64,000 bases of DNA from Distichodus sexfasciatus (taxonomy: Eukaryota > Chordata > Actinopteri > Characiformes > Distichodontidae), in NCBI GenBank assembly GCA_032718565.1, contig JAVGVS010000401.1:1-64000 (forward strand), in the 5' to 3' direction. Shown piece after piece: positions 9,658 to 20,725 of this stretch; position 1 is the stretch's first letter; every line of letters starts with the position of its first letter. The translations under genes were made by a program, and so were the position numbers. A model generated the notes under the pieces. It was not told the origin of the DNA. It was given only the letters and a program-made list of their open reading frames with translations, and ran no database searches.

Positions 9658-10620
9658 CTAATTTTACTTTAAGTACAATAGAGAATGGTGTCATCTGCAT
9701 AAAGGGGCATATTAGCATTATTTACATGGCACAAATGTCATTTATGTATATAGTAAACAACAGTGGCCCTAGAATGGAGCCTTGCGGAACTCTTAATTTC
9801 AGCCCTTCCTGATGTAATACTATCACATGTGACACACTGATATCTATTTGTAAGATAATTCTTAAACCAACCAATAGCTTTGTAGACACCCCAATTTTAT
9901 CCAGAGATTGTAACAAGATGCTATGATTTACTGTATCAAACGCCTTAGAAAGATCAATAAATAATGCTGCACATGAGTTTTTTCAATCAATGACACTGAC
10001 AATATCATTAATCACTTTAACTGCTGCCGTAATAGTGCTATGCCCTTTCCTAAGACCTGACTAAGAAGGACTAAGAATACTATTACTAGTTAAAAACTCC
10101 TTTAATTGATCACAAACTAGAGACTCAAAGATTTTAGCCAACACTGAAAGCTTGGAAATCAGACGATAATTATCCAATATAGTTGGATCCCCACTCTTTA
10201 ATAAGGGTACTATATGTGCTGCTTTCCAAGAGTCAGGAATACAATTTTGTTCTAAGGATAAATTAAAGATATATGTTAATGGGTCAGTGATAATATCTAC
10301 AGAAAGTTTCAGGAGAGATGGGTCAAGACCATCAGGTCCAGCTGACTTTCTACTATTTATATTTTTTAAAGTTGATAAGACCGATTCCCTATGAATTAGT
10401 TCAAAAGAAAAGATATTTGCATTTCTCATATTAGGGGACTGTATATCGGACAGTGGATACTGTGGCAATGACTTAAAGAGAAGCCCTGCAAAGGAAAAGT
10501 TTTGGTTAAAAGACTCCACGATCTCTTTTTTATCTATAATTTGTGCAGAATCCAGGCGTATTTGCTTGGGCAGAGTAGAAGACGAAGAATTAAAATTTAG
10601 AGAATTGTTTTCCGGAATTT
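9658..10620 (-). pseudogene. LINE C reverse transcriptase, N-terminal half
   Basis: The minus strand shows RT motifs in order: SRKSAGPDGLDPSLLKL, WKAAHIVPLLKSGDP with DNYRLISKLS, then PQGSILGPLLFTIYIND, and ADDTIL immediately beside the DIRS junction (about 9675-9695). Stops split the frame between 10061 and 9916, where the motif A region has decayed. It is a pseudogene of an APE-type LINE. Confidence 0.7.
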
Positions 10621-10991
10621 AGCTGGATTTTGTAAATACCTTGTAGTTTCATCTAAATAAAATTGAGATTTAACTTTACGTATCTGTGCCGTACATTTAT
10701 TTCTTAAACATCTGAAAAAAGTCCAGTCCGTATCTAAACCAGATTTTCTTGCCTTTGCCCTGGCAAGATCTCTGTCTTGTATCAGACCGGACAATTCATC
10801 AGAAAACCAAGGGTAACCCTAAAACGCCTTCGAGGGGCATGTTTATTTAAAACTCCCAAAAAGAGATCTTTAAAATAAGTCCATGCCAACTCAACTTCGG
10901 GAATTAAGAGTACCCTATGCCAGTCACAATGATAAAGATCATGAAGGAATGCTTGTTGGTCAAATGTTTTAAAATGCCGTTTCTCTACAAT

Positions 10992-11600
10992 TCACGGAGC
11001 TGTCTTCCTAAGTTTACAATTTCGAATCATTGCTACTGCACAGTGATCACTCACATAATTTGGAAATATACCAATCTGTGTACATTTGTCAGGGTTATTT
11101 ATTAAAATTACATCAATTAAAGTAGATTTATTGGGATTTTTTGTATTTGGACGCGTAGTAGCATTTATTATTTGTGTTAAATTTACAAAATGACAATAAG
11201 CCTTAAAATCTCTAGAGTCATTTTTTATCCAGTCCCAATTTAAATCACCTAACAAAATTTCTTTCTGTTCAATAATTTCTGTAAGTACAGACGAGCGTGA
11301 AAATAATGTCATTAGAAGCTGATGGAGGCCGATAACAACAGGCAACAACTAAACTGGTATTTCCTAATTTAAACTCGATTGCCAACCTCCCCTTACTCGA
11401 AATACGTTATAACCATTAATTGCAATATCATTATCAGAGACGGTCCTTTTCAGCCATGTTTCAGACAAGGAAAAAACATCAGCATTTGTAGACACTGCCC
11501 ATATTCTAATAGAATCCATTTTAGACACTAAACTACGAACATTAAATGCACAACTTTCAAGCCAGGTCTCCTTGCAAACTCCGATGGTATACAGGGACAC
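10992..11600 (-). pseudogene. LINE C AP endonuclease
   Basis: Apurinic-type endonuclease signatures are visible: FSLSETWLK near 11470, ILLGDLNWDW, STLIDVILIN and YVSDHCAV with the catalytic His. This domain nicks target DNA to prime reverse transcription. The frame is broken between 11348 and 11364 and also downstream of 10992. Confidence 0.7.
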
Positions 11601-11764
11601 TCAGGTCCGGGATTCGGTGTTATATTCCCAGCCAGGAGGAGCAACAGTATAATAAAATGACGTTTCCAAACCTGTTTTAAAATAATATCTTGGGAACTCA
11701 CACAATACAACGCCATTTTTGCTTCTGATACTGTAAAATAATCTCTGATTGTAAGCAAATACAT
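11528..11764 (-). pseudogene. LINE C leader with 2A-like motif
   Basis: The leader ends in a hydrophobic stretch followed by LLLAGNITPNPGPECP. PNPGP recalls the 2A ribosome-skipping motif D-x-E-x-NPGP found at N-termini of some APE-type LINEs. The canonical Asp and Glu are replaced (N-I-T-P), so skipping activity is doubtful and a signal-like role is equally possible. Confidence 0.45.
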
Positions 11765-12184
11765 AAAAGTAATTTGTACATTGAGTCCATATGTAAAATA
11801 TTCAGTGCAGCACTCCTGCTTGGAGTCATATGTGTGTGTTTGTGTACTTTTTGACGCAGCATATAAAATGAATATAAAGTCCTCGAAGAGTCTTTATCCC
11901 AAGTACATGCCAGCCAATCCACATTTAACAAACAAAATAGACCTAAAATCCAGACTATATGTAAAATCTGCATAATAATAGTAATAAATAACCTACCAGA
12001 GAAAAGAGAAAAACAAAGAGCAGACAAACCACATGTATGTCCACTGTTTACCGCAGGTAGATCCACTAATCACTTGTAAACGACGAGTGTAGCTTCGATG
12101 ATAAATATATGTCCATAATCCTGACACAGTAGTATGGAGCTTGTGATGGAGGACGGTAGCCAAGCTAACAGATAACAGCTAGGC

Positions 12185-12478
12185 TTCAGACCGGATGGAG
12201 TAGGCCACAACCCTCTCAAGGTAGCTTTAGCCAGATGGCAGAAAATAACAGCTAGACCTCAGACCAGATGTAGTAGATCGAGATCCTCACTGAGTTACTT
12301 CTCCAAATTACTGGCTAGAAGCAAACCACACTGCAGCAAGAGACCAGACGGAGTAGGTCACGATCCTCTCAAGGTAGCTTTAGCCAGATAGCAGAAAATA
12401 ACAGCTAGGCCTCAGACCAGGTGTATTAGCTTGAGATCCTCGCTGAGTTACTTCTCCAAATTACTGGCTAGAAGCAAT
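12185..12478. repeat. Tandem ~150-bp monomers in LINE C 5' region
   Basis: Two copies of a unit containing ctctcaaggtagctttagcc, cagaaaataacagctag and ttactggctagaagcaa occur at about 12185-12327 and 12337-12478. They lie just upstream of the LINE C leader, so they look like 5' UTR monomers of that LINE. Confidence 0.65.
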
Positions 12479-13200
12479 ATAGAAGAAATATATATTAAGA
12501 AGTAAGAACATAGACAGACTGTAGGAGTGAGTTGAAGCCAAGAACCCAAGAGCATTTCAGTCTTTTGACCATCACGTAAAGTCCCTTTGTAGTTCAAAGA
12601 ACTCATCTTTTGCTTGTAAGTTGTAGTAAAGATACAAACGTCAAAAGGAAAGACTGGATTCAAGACTTTTATTTTGGATAGGTGTCATGTGCAAGGAATC
12701 TTTGGAGTTTGAGGCTAATGAGACTGCACTGGTATATTCATCTTTGCACATGACGCGCAACACGATGGCCATAATAAAGTGAGCGAGAGAGACCAGGCGG
12801 TAACTTGATTGGAAATGATAGTGATTGTGGTCGCAAAAGAAGCTTAGTCCAACAACAAACAGTTCAGTTCAGTTTATTTATATAGCACTCTTTACAGCAC
12901 TATAATATTTTTTGTATGCTGTGTCTAGGATAGAGGCAATCATCATGTATAATGATGGTAATGGCCTATGGAGCTATGGAGCATGAGGCTTTATTTTTCT
13001 CTGCTTGTGCTCTACATAATGCTTAGACATGAAGTCCAGTCAGCTTTGCACAAAAATGGCAGTTTTGTCCTTTGAAATAGTATGTTATACTTTTATAATT
13101 TAAGTATGTATCAGAGCCTGAAATTTTCACTTTAACAGAGTAAAGAAGTCTAGTCAATACTAGAGACTTTTTAAACACATGTATCCCCAGATAGCAACAT
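12479..13200. other. No gene seen
   Basis: AT-rich intergenic sequence. A short stretch at 12857-12895 (cagtttatttatatagcac) resembles an inverted LINE tail. Nothing else recognised. Confidence 0.4.
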
Positions 13201-13204
13201 TTAT

Positions 13205-13570
13205 TTGGCCTGGATCTGGCCCAGATCAATCTTAAGATGCGGACCAGATCCGCACAATGGAAAAAGCTCCGAACCAGATGTGTCTTTTATGGGTGGATCC
13301 AGGCCATGTTTGGACCAGTGTCTTTTGGCAAAACTGGCCAATACCATTTCGGATCCATTTTCATGATCTGGACCAGCACTGTCTTTTGCAGGGCAAATCT
13401 GGGCCATATTTGGGCCAAATGTGCACCTTAACTTAATGATCTAGGCCAGCTCTGGAGCAGATGTGTTTTTAAGGGGGTGGATCCGGTGCATATTTGGGCC
13501 AAATGTGCACCTTATCTTGCCTACACTGGCCCATATTTGTACCAGATCTTGCCTAGACCAGATCATTTGT
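13205..13570. repeat. Degenerate CTGGCCCAGAT repeat block
   Basis: The block is built from diverged copies of tggcccagatctgg/ggccatatttgggccaaatgtgcac; the latter appears twice (about 13400-13425 and 13490-13512). ORFs inside it follow the repeat and are not genes. Confidence 0.7.
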
Positions 13571-13749
13571 TAATAATCTGGCTCCCATGGTCTAAACAGT
13601 TAATAACAAACCAATCAAATCAAACTTGTCGAGATTTTCAATTTCTTCATCAACAGATCAAGAAGTTATTTGTTCAGAATTTTCAGCTATAAAACGTTAA
13701 AAGTACTGGTTATTCAAAAGTACAGTATATGTCAGGTATATGATGAGAA

Positions 13750-13880
13750 ATGCTTGCCATTAGCCATTAGCCCGTGTAGCGTGGATGGTTAACACGAAGA
13801 GTAGGGATTCCCACCGGAATCCGCATTCTATCAGACACACACTCATTGAGGAGATAACCAAATAACTGGATTACTCACAG
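13750..13880 (-). mobile_element. Scrap of Ty3 LTR
   Basis: It shares ttagccattagccc, gtgtagcgtggatggttaac, gcattctatcagacacacac and gaggagataaccaaataa with the LTRs at 59283-59656 and 62658-63004, with an internal deletion. The same chromovirus family therefore had at least one other insertion in this window. Confidence 0.7.
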
Positions 13881-14233
13881 TGGAAAACAAACCTCACAAA
13901 TTCAAGATTTTAGTATATTTATTATGCATAAAAACAGGCACGTTTAAAACATTCAAAACACTAACAGTGCATTTCCTGCACAAATTCATAACAATATCTA
14001 AAGGTGAACACAACACAAAACAACTTACAACTCTTAAACTGATGCCTCGCAAATGTTTCTCACAGCTGCTGCTGAGACAGAAAATGCAACACTTGATCAG
14101 CATATAGTACCATTCCATAGCTAATAAGCCCCTTGTTGACATGTCTTAGTGTTGACCGAAGGTTGACAGTGGTCATTTACAATAAGATGGAGTTGTGTTA
14201 ATTTGAGAATGTCAGAAGTACTTCATGGTTTGT

Positions 14234-14258
14234 AAAAAAAAAAAAAAAAAAAAAAAAA
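14234..14258. repeat. Poly-A run (25 A)
   Basis: An uninterrupted A tract read directly. It may be the tail of a degraded retroelement; no source was identified. Confidence 0.85.
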
Positions 14259-14314
14259 GAAAAGCCAAACACTGTACATATCTATATGCAAGATAAATAT
14301 TCTGGATGCACTGG

Positions 14315-15484
14315 GATGCATCATCAGTGACGTAACCTGGGATCACTGGGTGTTTCGGGTCTTTCAACATCAGACACCCTCACCCAGGCGACCCAGCTGA
14401 GGTTGATTAGACCCCAGCTTGCGTCCCAGCAGAAACTGCCCATGGATCAGCCCTCTTTATCCACAGCCACCTTGTGGCCGCCTCTGTCGCTTCACATATG
14501 GATTGAATGGCCCTCTTCTTAGCCACTCCTGTTAGGCCCAGTTGGTTGAGGACTTTGCAGAGTGAGCGTCCTGCAAAACCTCTACAGCCCACCTCTGTTG
14601 GCTCGTAGTGAGTCTTCTAGCCTCTGTCCCGGCACTTCTCCACCAGCTTTACGCATTTTCTTTCATTGCCTCTTCCATCCGCTCTTCCCAGGGTGAGTTC
14701 GAGCACAATCAGCTGTTTTGTTGCCTCAGAGACAATGATTATGTCTGGCTGGAGTGGTGTTGTGGCAATATGCGGGAACTTCAGCTGCCTTCCCAGGTTG
14801 GCTTGCAGCTGCCAGTCAGGTGCTATGTAGAGGAGGCCTGCCCTTGTTCTTTGCTGTCGACAGGGTTCCTCTCCAGCTTTGACAAAGGCGATTCTAGTCT
14901 TTGGGGCAAGATGGTGTTCACCAGGGATAATGCTATTGCATATGCTTTCTGCCACCACCTTCAGCACTTGTTCATGGCGCCAGCATTAGTGACCTTCTGC
15001 AAGGGCCTTTGGACAGCTACTCAGCAGGTGTTGTAAGGATCCCCTTCGAGAGCATAGCTGGCATGCTGGTGTCTCACTCTTGCCCCACACATGGAGGTTG
15101 GCTGGGCTTGGTAGGGCATCATATACAGCCAGGACGAGGAAACGGACGCAATGGAAGTCTGCCTGCATGATGTTTGTCCAGATTACTTTGTGCTGTAGGA
15201 TACTCCCCCACTTTGTCCTTGCCTCCTGCTGCCTGAGCCCCACTGTTCTGCTCACTCGCTCTTCCTCCATGCCTGCTCAGACCTCTTCTTGAATTAGCCA
15301 GTGCCTCTCCTTCCCTTGAGCCTAGCCCACTTGGGTCTTTGGGAAAAAACCCAAGCCAGCTCTCACAGTGGCCAACATCCCCACCAGCTCCTTCTGCCTG
15401 AGGTGTAACTCTCTTCACTGGCTGCTCACTGATGGAGGGGATGGTGGTTCCAGCCAATTAGAAATCAAATTTCTCAACCACAAT
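14315..15484 (-). mobile_element. R2/NeSL-like LINE A, 3' part
   Basis: This is the 3' third of a minus-strand non-LTR element whose endonuclease is restriction-enzyme-like. From 15484 downward it shows the late RT motif TTIPSISEQPVK, the zinc knuckle CQLCSRRGSLQHLLSSC, the REL endonuclease and a 3' UTR. It abuts the left terminus of Polinton 2 at 15485 in mid-RT. The missing 5' part of a same-orientation element is found at 50133-52450. Confidence 0.72.
14407..15460 (-). pseudogene. LINE A RT tail, zinc knuckle and REL endonuclease
   Basis: Coding blocks lie in shifted frames at 15119-15457, 14986-15270, 14617-14967 and 14407-14592. The zinc knuckle (CQLC...H...C) is followed by the PD-(D/E)XK endonuclease core LQPDIIIVSEATK then LIVLELTLG, and by GCRGFAGRSLC, a motif conserved after the nuclease. 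This enzyme class cuts the target site for primed reverse transcription. Frameshifts make the copy inactive. Confidence 0.72.
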
Positions 15485-15560
15485 AGTATATATCATACAC
15501 TTTATGTCAAAAAGTGATTTATGACCCACTAGATTTATGACCCCTAGATCTAGGATCTAT
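15485..15560 (+). repeat. Polinton 2 left terminal repeat
   Basis: It matches the outermost 50 or so bases of the Polinton 1 TIR (21971-22020) at most positions, including the AG start and the phrase tgatttatgaccc. The 6 bp before it are cacaat; no matching right-hand copy was found. Confidence 0.55.
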
Positions 15561-15699
15561 GACTGACAGAGTTCAAAGATGTTGTCTTGATTTATGGTAT
15601 GTTTTCCTATCCTGATTTTATGACATTCTTCCAGCCCTTATCTTACACTGTCCGCCAGACGCAGAACCCCCCCACCCCTGTTAAAGATCAGGCACTTAG

Positions 15700-16020
15700 T
15701 CTACTGTGTATGTGTGTGTGTGTGTGTTCATGTATTTATCGCATTGTGGGGACCTTTTTGTCCCCTAAAATCACTTTTATCTGCTTTTTTGGGCTTTGTG
15801 GGGACATTTGAGAGGTCCCCATGAGGAAAAATGACTTTATTGAAAATGTGCTTGTTTTATTTGAGGAACTAAAAGAGGTAAAAGATGTGCTTTTGGTTAC
15901 TGAGGTTAAGGTTAGGGTTAGGATTAGGTGTATGTGTAAAATTATATACATGTAGTCATTATGGGAGTCTATGGAAAGACCTCACAAAGATAGTAATACA
16001 AGACTGTGTGTGTGTGTGTA
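15700..16020. mobile_element. Dispersed fish repeat bounded by (GT)n
   Basis: GT runs at about 15706-15728 and 16004-16018 flank a sequence with gtggggac/ccccatgagg words and tatggaaagacctcac. This is typical of short non-autonomous fish DNA elements. It carries no gene and is likely an insertion in Polinton 2 upstream of the accessory gene. Confidence 0.4.
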
Positions 16021-16084
16021 TGCATGCCTATATAGTGCTTTGGTATGTCTGGCATGTTCAATGACTCTATCATCTGCTGTAGTG

Positions 16085-17097
16085 ATGGATGCATCGTCTG
16101 AAACAATGGGTGTTTCAGACGATGTTACGGACTCTAAAATAACTTTTGCTCCAAGAAAGAGAAAACCTGAAAGTTTGGTACATTTTATACAAAACATGTC
16201 TGATACTGTGGAATACGAATGGGCCTTGTCTGACGGCCATGTTGGTGGATATGTTTTTGACAAAGATCAATGCTGTGTGAAATTATACACTGTAGATTCA
16301 TCTAACACAACAGTTACCGATGGCAAAGTGCACATATCATTTGGCGTCGAAGATTGGAAATTATTCAGGAATAAAGTTTGGCAAGACCTTGAAGTTCCAG
16401 GTCTGGATAATGTCTACAGCGCTGTGTGGAACAGTGTTTTGCTTCAAAGGTGTTACTACATATTTGCTAATCGTCTTGAGTGGGACCCTGAAGATTACAT
16501 GTGTAGTGGTGAATACACAATTGTGAGGAATGGTGAGGTGAGAAAATTGATGTTAAGAAAGTCCTGAAAGACCTGAAAGTGATGTACCTCTGGAAGGATA
16601 TGCCTATATTACACGATGTTTTCAAGAAGACAGACAGGTTGTTCAAATGGTGCAACCTTTTGGCCAGATTCTGTGATGTCAAGGTGCAACTTTTTCAGAC
16701 AAACACCCTGGAATCCCCACCCATCATCTATAAACATTAGAGGCCTAGGGATCTCGACCATCTCAGACACTGACGATTCAACAATGGCTATGCTGCTAGT
16801 TCATGAAGTTGCGATGGCTGAGGTGTGTGAACATATGCTGCTTATGGATGTTTCCAGTGAGCAAAAGACTGAGTCTGCCGATACGGATGATTCCAGTGGG
16901 GCTGCTAAAGAGTGTGATGTTGGATGCATGGGGACCCTTGTCGTCAAGCTAATAAAGAACTGTGTATATACCATTCTGCAACACATCATCTCAGAAAAAC
17001 ATCATGAAGAGTGCAATGGTTGTTAATTGGAACACCCCAGCCAGCTACAACACCCCTGTCATAGGCCGCCTCTACCATTCTATTTTGGTGCAAATGC
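16085..17097 (+). pseudogene. Polinton 2 accessory protein (zinc motif, interrupted)
   Basis: The frame from the ATG at 16085 runs to 16567; an earlier ATG at 15971 reads through repeat sequence and is less likely. It shows a basic patch (PRKRKPES), then KVHISFGVEDWKLF. A second open stretch (16616-17026) has an acidic Asp/Ser-rich segment and ends in a zinc-type motif ECNGC, a stop at 17024-17026, then LEHPSQLQHPC. That motif matches ECYGCQNDRPSQKEHECL in the spliced accessory gene of Polinton 1, at the same place relative to integrase. Function unknown; regulatory or DNA-binding is a guess. The BEL LTR cuts it at about 17098. Confidence 0.6.
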
Positions 17098-17438
17098 TGA
17101 ATAAATACTGACTTGTGCACACGCAAGTCTATAAGCTGACAGGACACGACACGACACGACGACACGGTCAGAAAACCGGGAAACTCCAGGCTTCTCAGCT
17201 CGTGTCCATCTACTAAAGGCACTATCAAGCACAACGCGCAGCCATTGCACCTACGTGTTTAAAGTGGCAGTACCTACTGTATTTTTATCATTAAAGTGCA
17301 ATGACACTAAATCCAAGTTTTAACCATGTACATTATAAATCCTAAATTATGAATTATGTGAATCATGAACGTATATGAAATATCAAATATGAACTTATTT
17401 TAAATTCCAGTGTGTAAAACAGACATCTGGCACCTACA
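17098..17438 (-). repeat. BEL 3' LTR
   Basis: Aligns with 42346-42674 through cgcaagtctataagctgaca, aggcttctcagc, ctactaaaggcactatcaag and tctggcacctaca. On the minus strand it starts TGTAGGTGCC. It carries an extra copy of an acgac-type repeat near 17148-17163. Confidence 0.8.
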
Positions 17439-17599
17439 TTACTGGTCCCTAATTGTTCTAATAACAAAACATCTTAGAACAATTACCATATTTCTCTTAA
17501 TTATGCACAATATGAACAGTATCCACATTAAGAAATATCCAAATTTATCACATGACAAAGATGCTATTAATCTTCTTCTTCCTCTTTCGGCTTTTCCCT

Positions 17600-19026
17600 T
17601 CAGGGGTCACCACAGCGAATCATCTGTCTCCATTTAGTCCTATCCTCTGCGTCCTCTACCCTCACACCAACTAACTTCATGTCCTCTTTCACCACATCCA
17701 TAAATCTCCTTTTTGGTCTTCCTCTCAGCCTCCTGGCTGGTGGCTCCAACCTCAGCATCCTTCTACCTATGTACTCATTGTCTCTCCTCTGGACATGCCC
17801 AAACCATCTCAGTCTGGCCTCTCTGACTTTATCACCAAAACATCTAACATGAGCTGTCCCTCTGATGAACTCATTCCTGATCCTATCCATCCTCCTCACT
17901 CGCAAAGAGAACCTCAACATCTTGAGCTCTGCAACCTCCAGTTCTGCCTCCTGTCTTTTCCTCATTGGCACTGTCTCCAAACCATACAACATCGCTGGTC
18001 TCACTACTGTCTTGTACACCTTTCCTTTCATTCTTGCTGAAACCCTTTTATCACACATCACACCTGACACTTTTCTCCACCCATTCCAACCTGCTTGCAC
18101 ATGCTTCTTCACCTCTTTTCCACTCTCTCTCTTGCTTTGGACCGTAGACCTTCACTGTTCCACTTGTGCCCCTCTCATTTACACACATGTACTCTGTCTT
18201 GCTGTGACTAATCTTCATTCCTCTCTTCTCCAGCACATATCTCCACCTTTCTAGCCTTTCCTCTACCTGCGCCCTGCTCTCACTGCAGATCACAATGTCA
18301 TCTGCAAACATCATAGTCCATGGAGATTCCTGTCTAACATCATCTGTCAGCCTGTCCATCACCAAAGCAAACAAGAAGGGGCTTAGAGCTGATCCTTGAT
18401 GCAGTCCAACCTCCACCTTGAACTCCTCTGTCACTCCTACAGCACATCTCACTGCTGTCTCACAGTTCTCATACATGTCCTGCACCACTCTAACATACTT
18501 CTCTGCCACTTCAGACCTCCTCATGCAATAACACAGCTCCTCTCTCGGCACCCTGTCATATGCTTTCTCTAGATCTACAAAGACACGATACAGGTCCCTC
18601 TGACCTTCTCTGTACTTCTCCATCAGCATCCTTAAAGCAAAAATATTATATGTAGTACTCTTTCTTGGCATGAAACCATACTGCTGCTGCTACAGAGATG
18701 CTCACTTCTGACCTAAGCCTAGCTTCCACCACTCTTTTCCAAAGCTTCATTGTATTTAGACTCATTAGCTTTATTCTTCTGTAGTTGCCACAATCCTGTA
18801 CATCTCCCTTGTTCTTAAAAATTGGCACCAGAGCACGTTTCCTCCATTCCTCAGGCATCTTCTCACTCGTCAAGATCTTGTTGAACAACCTAGTCAAAAA
18901 CTCTACTGCCACCTCTCTTAGACACTTCCATACCTCCACAGGTATGTCATCAGGGCCAACTGCCTTTCCCCTCTTCATCCTCTTCAAAGCTTTCCTCACT
19001 TCATCCTTACTAATCTGCGCTGCTAC
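17600..19026 (-). pseudogene. RTE reverse transcriptase
   Basis: Motifs in order: [44 protein letters not shown] (motif A), VGLHQGSALSPFLFALVMD (motif B) and MMFADDIVICSES (catalytic FADD), then a C-terminal RTE signature RLRWFGHVQRRD and RLRGRPKRRFMD. One frameshift near 18690, around a gcagcagcag stretch, and another between 18051 and 18112 break it. It continues the endonuclease frame beyond the LINE inserted at 19027. Confidence 0.85.
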
Positions 19027-20709
19027 GCTGACCAACTGTCAGGTGTGTTCACCTCCATCTTCAGCGAGTCTCTGGCGAAGTCTGTGGTCCCCACTTGCTT
19101 CAAAAAATCCATCATCGTCCCTGTGCCCAAGAACAACAAACCTTCATGCCTGAATTACTATCGCCCTGTTGCACTAACATTGGTAGTTATGAAGGTGTTT
19201 GAAAGACTGATAAAACACATCATCTCCTCCTCCATCCCAAGCACCATAGACCCACTCCAGTTTGCCTACTGCTCTAACAGATCTACAGAGGATGCCATCT
19301 CCCACGTCCTACACACCTCCCTCAGCCACGTGGACAAGAAACAGGGTAACTATGTGAGGTTGCTCTTTATCGACTACAGCTCAGCATTCAACACAATAGT
19401 GCCCTATAGACTGTTTACCAAGCTGAGAGACCTAGGACTCAACACCCGCTTGTGCACGTGGGTGCTGGACTTCCTCACAGGCAGATCTCAGGTGGTGCGG
19501 GTGGGCAGGTGTGTCTCCAGCAGCATCACCACCAACACAGGAGCTCCTCAAGGGTGTGTGCTTTCTCCGCTGTTGTATTCACTCTACACTTCGGACTGTG
19601 TGGCCGCTCATGTTGTTGTTGGGGTTAATCTCCAACAACAATGAGACGGCCTACGGCCAGCTGAATGTCAGCAAGACGGAGGAGCTGGTGGTGGACAGCA
19701 CAACTACAGACCCCTCACCACCAACGGTGCTCCAGTGGAAAAGGTGTGTTCATTCAAATACCTTGGCGTCCACATCTCTGAGGACCTGACATGGGTTGAA
19801 CATATCAATGTTCAAGTCAGGAGGGCAAAGCAGCATCTGTACAACCTTCAGAAACTGAGAAAGTCTGGGGTTTCCCCTGCTGTTCTGAAAGCTTTCTACT
19901 CTGGTGCTGTGGATAGCATCATTACACAGAACATTCTGTCCTGGTACGGGAACAGCTGTGTTCAGGACCAGAAAGCCCTCCAGAGAGTGATCAGGGCAGC
20001 GGAGCACTGCTGCACATCAGCTCTCCCTTCCCTGCAGGACATTTACACCAAAAGATGTAGGACCAGGGCAATCAGGATTGTAAAAGACTCATCTTATCCC
20101 AGAAACAGACTTTTTCATCTTCTGCAATCAGGCAGAGACTCAGGAGGAGTTTCTATCCTCAGGCCATCCATTTTCTAAACCAGGACATGCCTTTCTAAGT
20201 CACAGTTCTGCTATTACATACTGCTAATACATACCTCATATTATTATCATAACTTATACTGTCTGCCACATTGTACTCTTATATCTGCTATTACATACTG
20301 CTATATAAACCTCAATTGTGATGATCATTTATACTGGTTGCCACATTGCACTGTCCAAATATCACATGCTTCTACTCTGTCTGCTACGTACAATGCTGAA
20401 GTTGCACTCGGCACTTTAAAAATATCTCATTGCACCTGTCATCTGTCTTAGCACAATTTTGTAAACTCAGGTTAAAACTCTGCACATGGAACTTTATGTA
20501 ACTTTATGTACGTTATTATATAATATATAGTTTTATTTTTTGTCCTATTTCCCTAACCCCCTTATTTAAGTTTGTATTGTATCTCTATTTTGTTTTTGTT
20601 TTTTCTAATTTGCCTAATTGCACAGTTAAAAGAGGGGATCAGGATACATTTTATTGCGTGTTGTACCTGTATAATTTGCACGTGACAAATAAAGAATCTT
20701 GAATCTTGA
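19027..20709 (+). mobile_element. CR1-like LINE, 5'-truncated, inside RTE
   Basis: A plus-strand 5'-truncated LINE ends in a short repeat tail (aatcttgaatcttgaa) at about 20694-20709. The RTE coding frame reads into it on one side and out on the other, with actaatct(g)c-gct on both sides (19011-19024 and 20710-20722) as a likely target duplication. Its family matches the older LINE pieces at 44563-48255. Confidence 0.78.
19045..20178 (+). pseudogene. CR1-like RT lacking its catalytic motif C
   Basis: Readable parts: [34 protein letters not shown] (motif A), [17 protein letters not shown] (motif B), then ELVVDS, FKYLGVHISEDLTW and NILSWYGNSCVQDQKAL. The expected FADD segment between motif B and VVVGVNL is missing, and a second short deletion removes the part before QLNVSKTEELV. 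The copy cannot have been catalytically active. The frame shifts between 19644 and 19735. Confidence 0.78.
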
Positions 20710-20725
20710 ACTAATCTCAGCTCCT

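Larger units (their letters stand above)
3190..12478 (-). mobile_element. CR1/L2-like LINE (LINE C), split by DIRS
   Basis: A minus-strand APE-type non-LTR retrotransposon is present in two blocks, 3190-3996 and 9658-12478, separated by the DIRS element. The right block runs from a tandem-repeat 5' region through a small leader ORF, an AP-type endonuclease and the reverse transcriptase up to the ADD catalytic motif. The left block resumes at the RT C-terminal domain and runs into the 3' UTR. About 100 residues between the two coding blocks are not seen, so either a deletion preceded the DIRS insertion or divergence hides them. The frames carry several stops and shifts, so this is a dead copy. 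Confidence 0.7.

Noticed and set aside
13237..13692. Plus-strand ORFs rich in Trp/Pro/Ile
   Set aside because: They follow the CTGGCCCAGAT repeat period and are not proteins.
14608..15036. 142-residue plus-strand ORF
   Set aside because: Antisense to the LINE A endonuclease, whose motifs are on the minus strand.
17865..18254. Plus-strand Leu/Ser-rich ORF that could look like a membrane protein
   Set aside because: Antisense to the RTE reverse transcriptase C-terminus.
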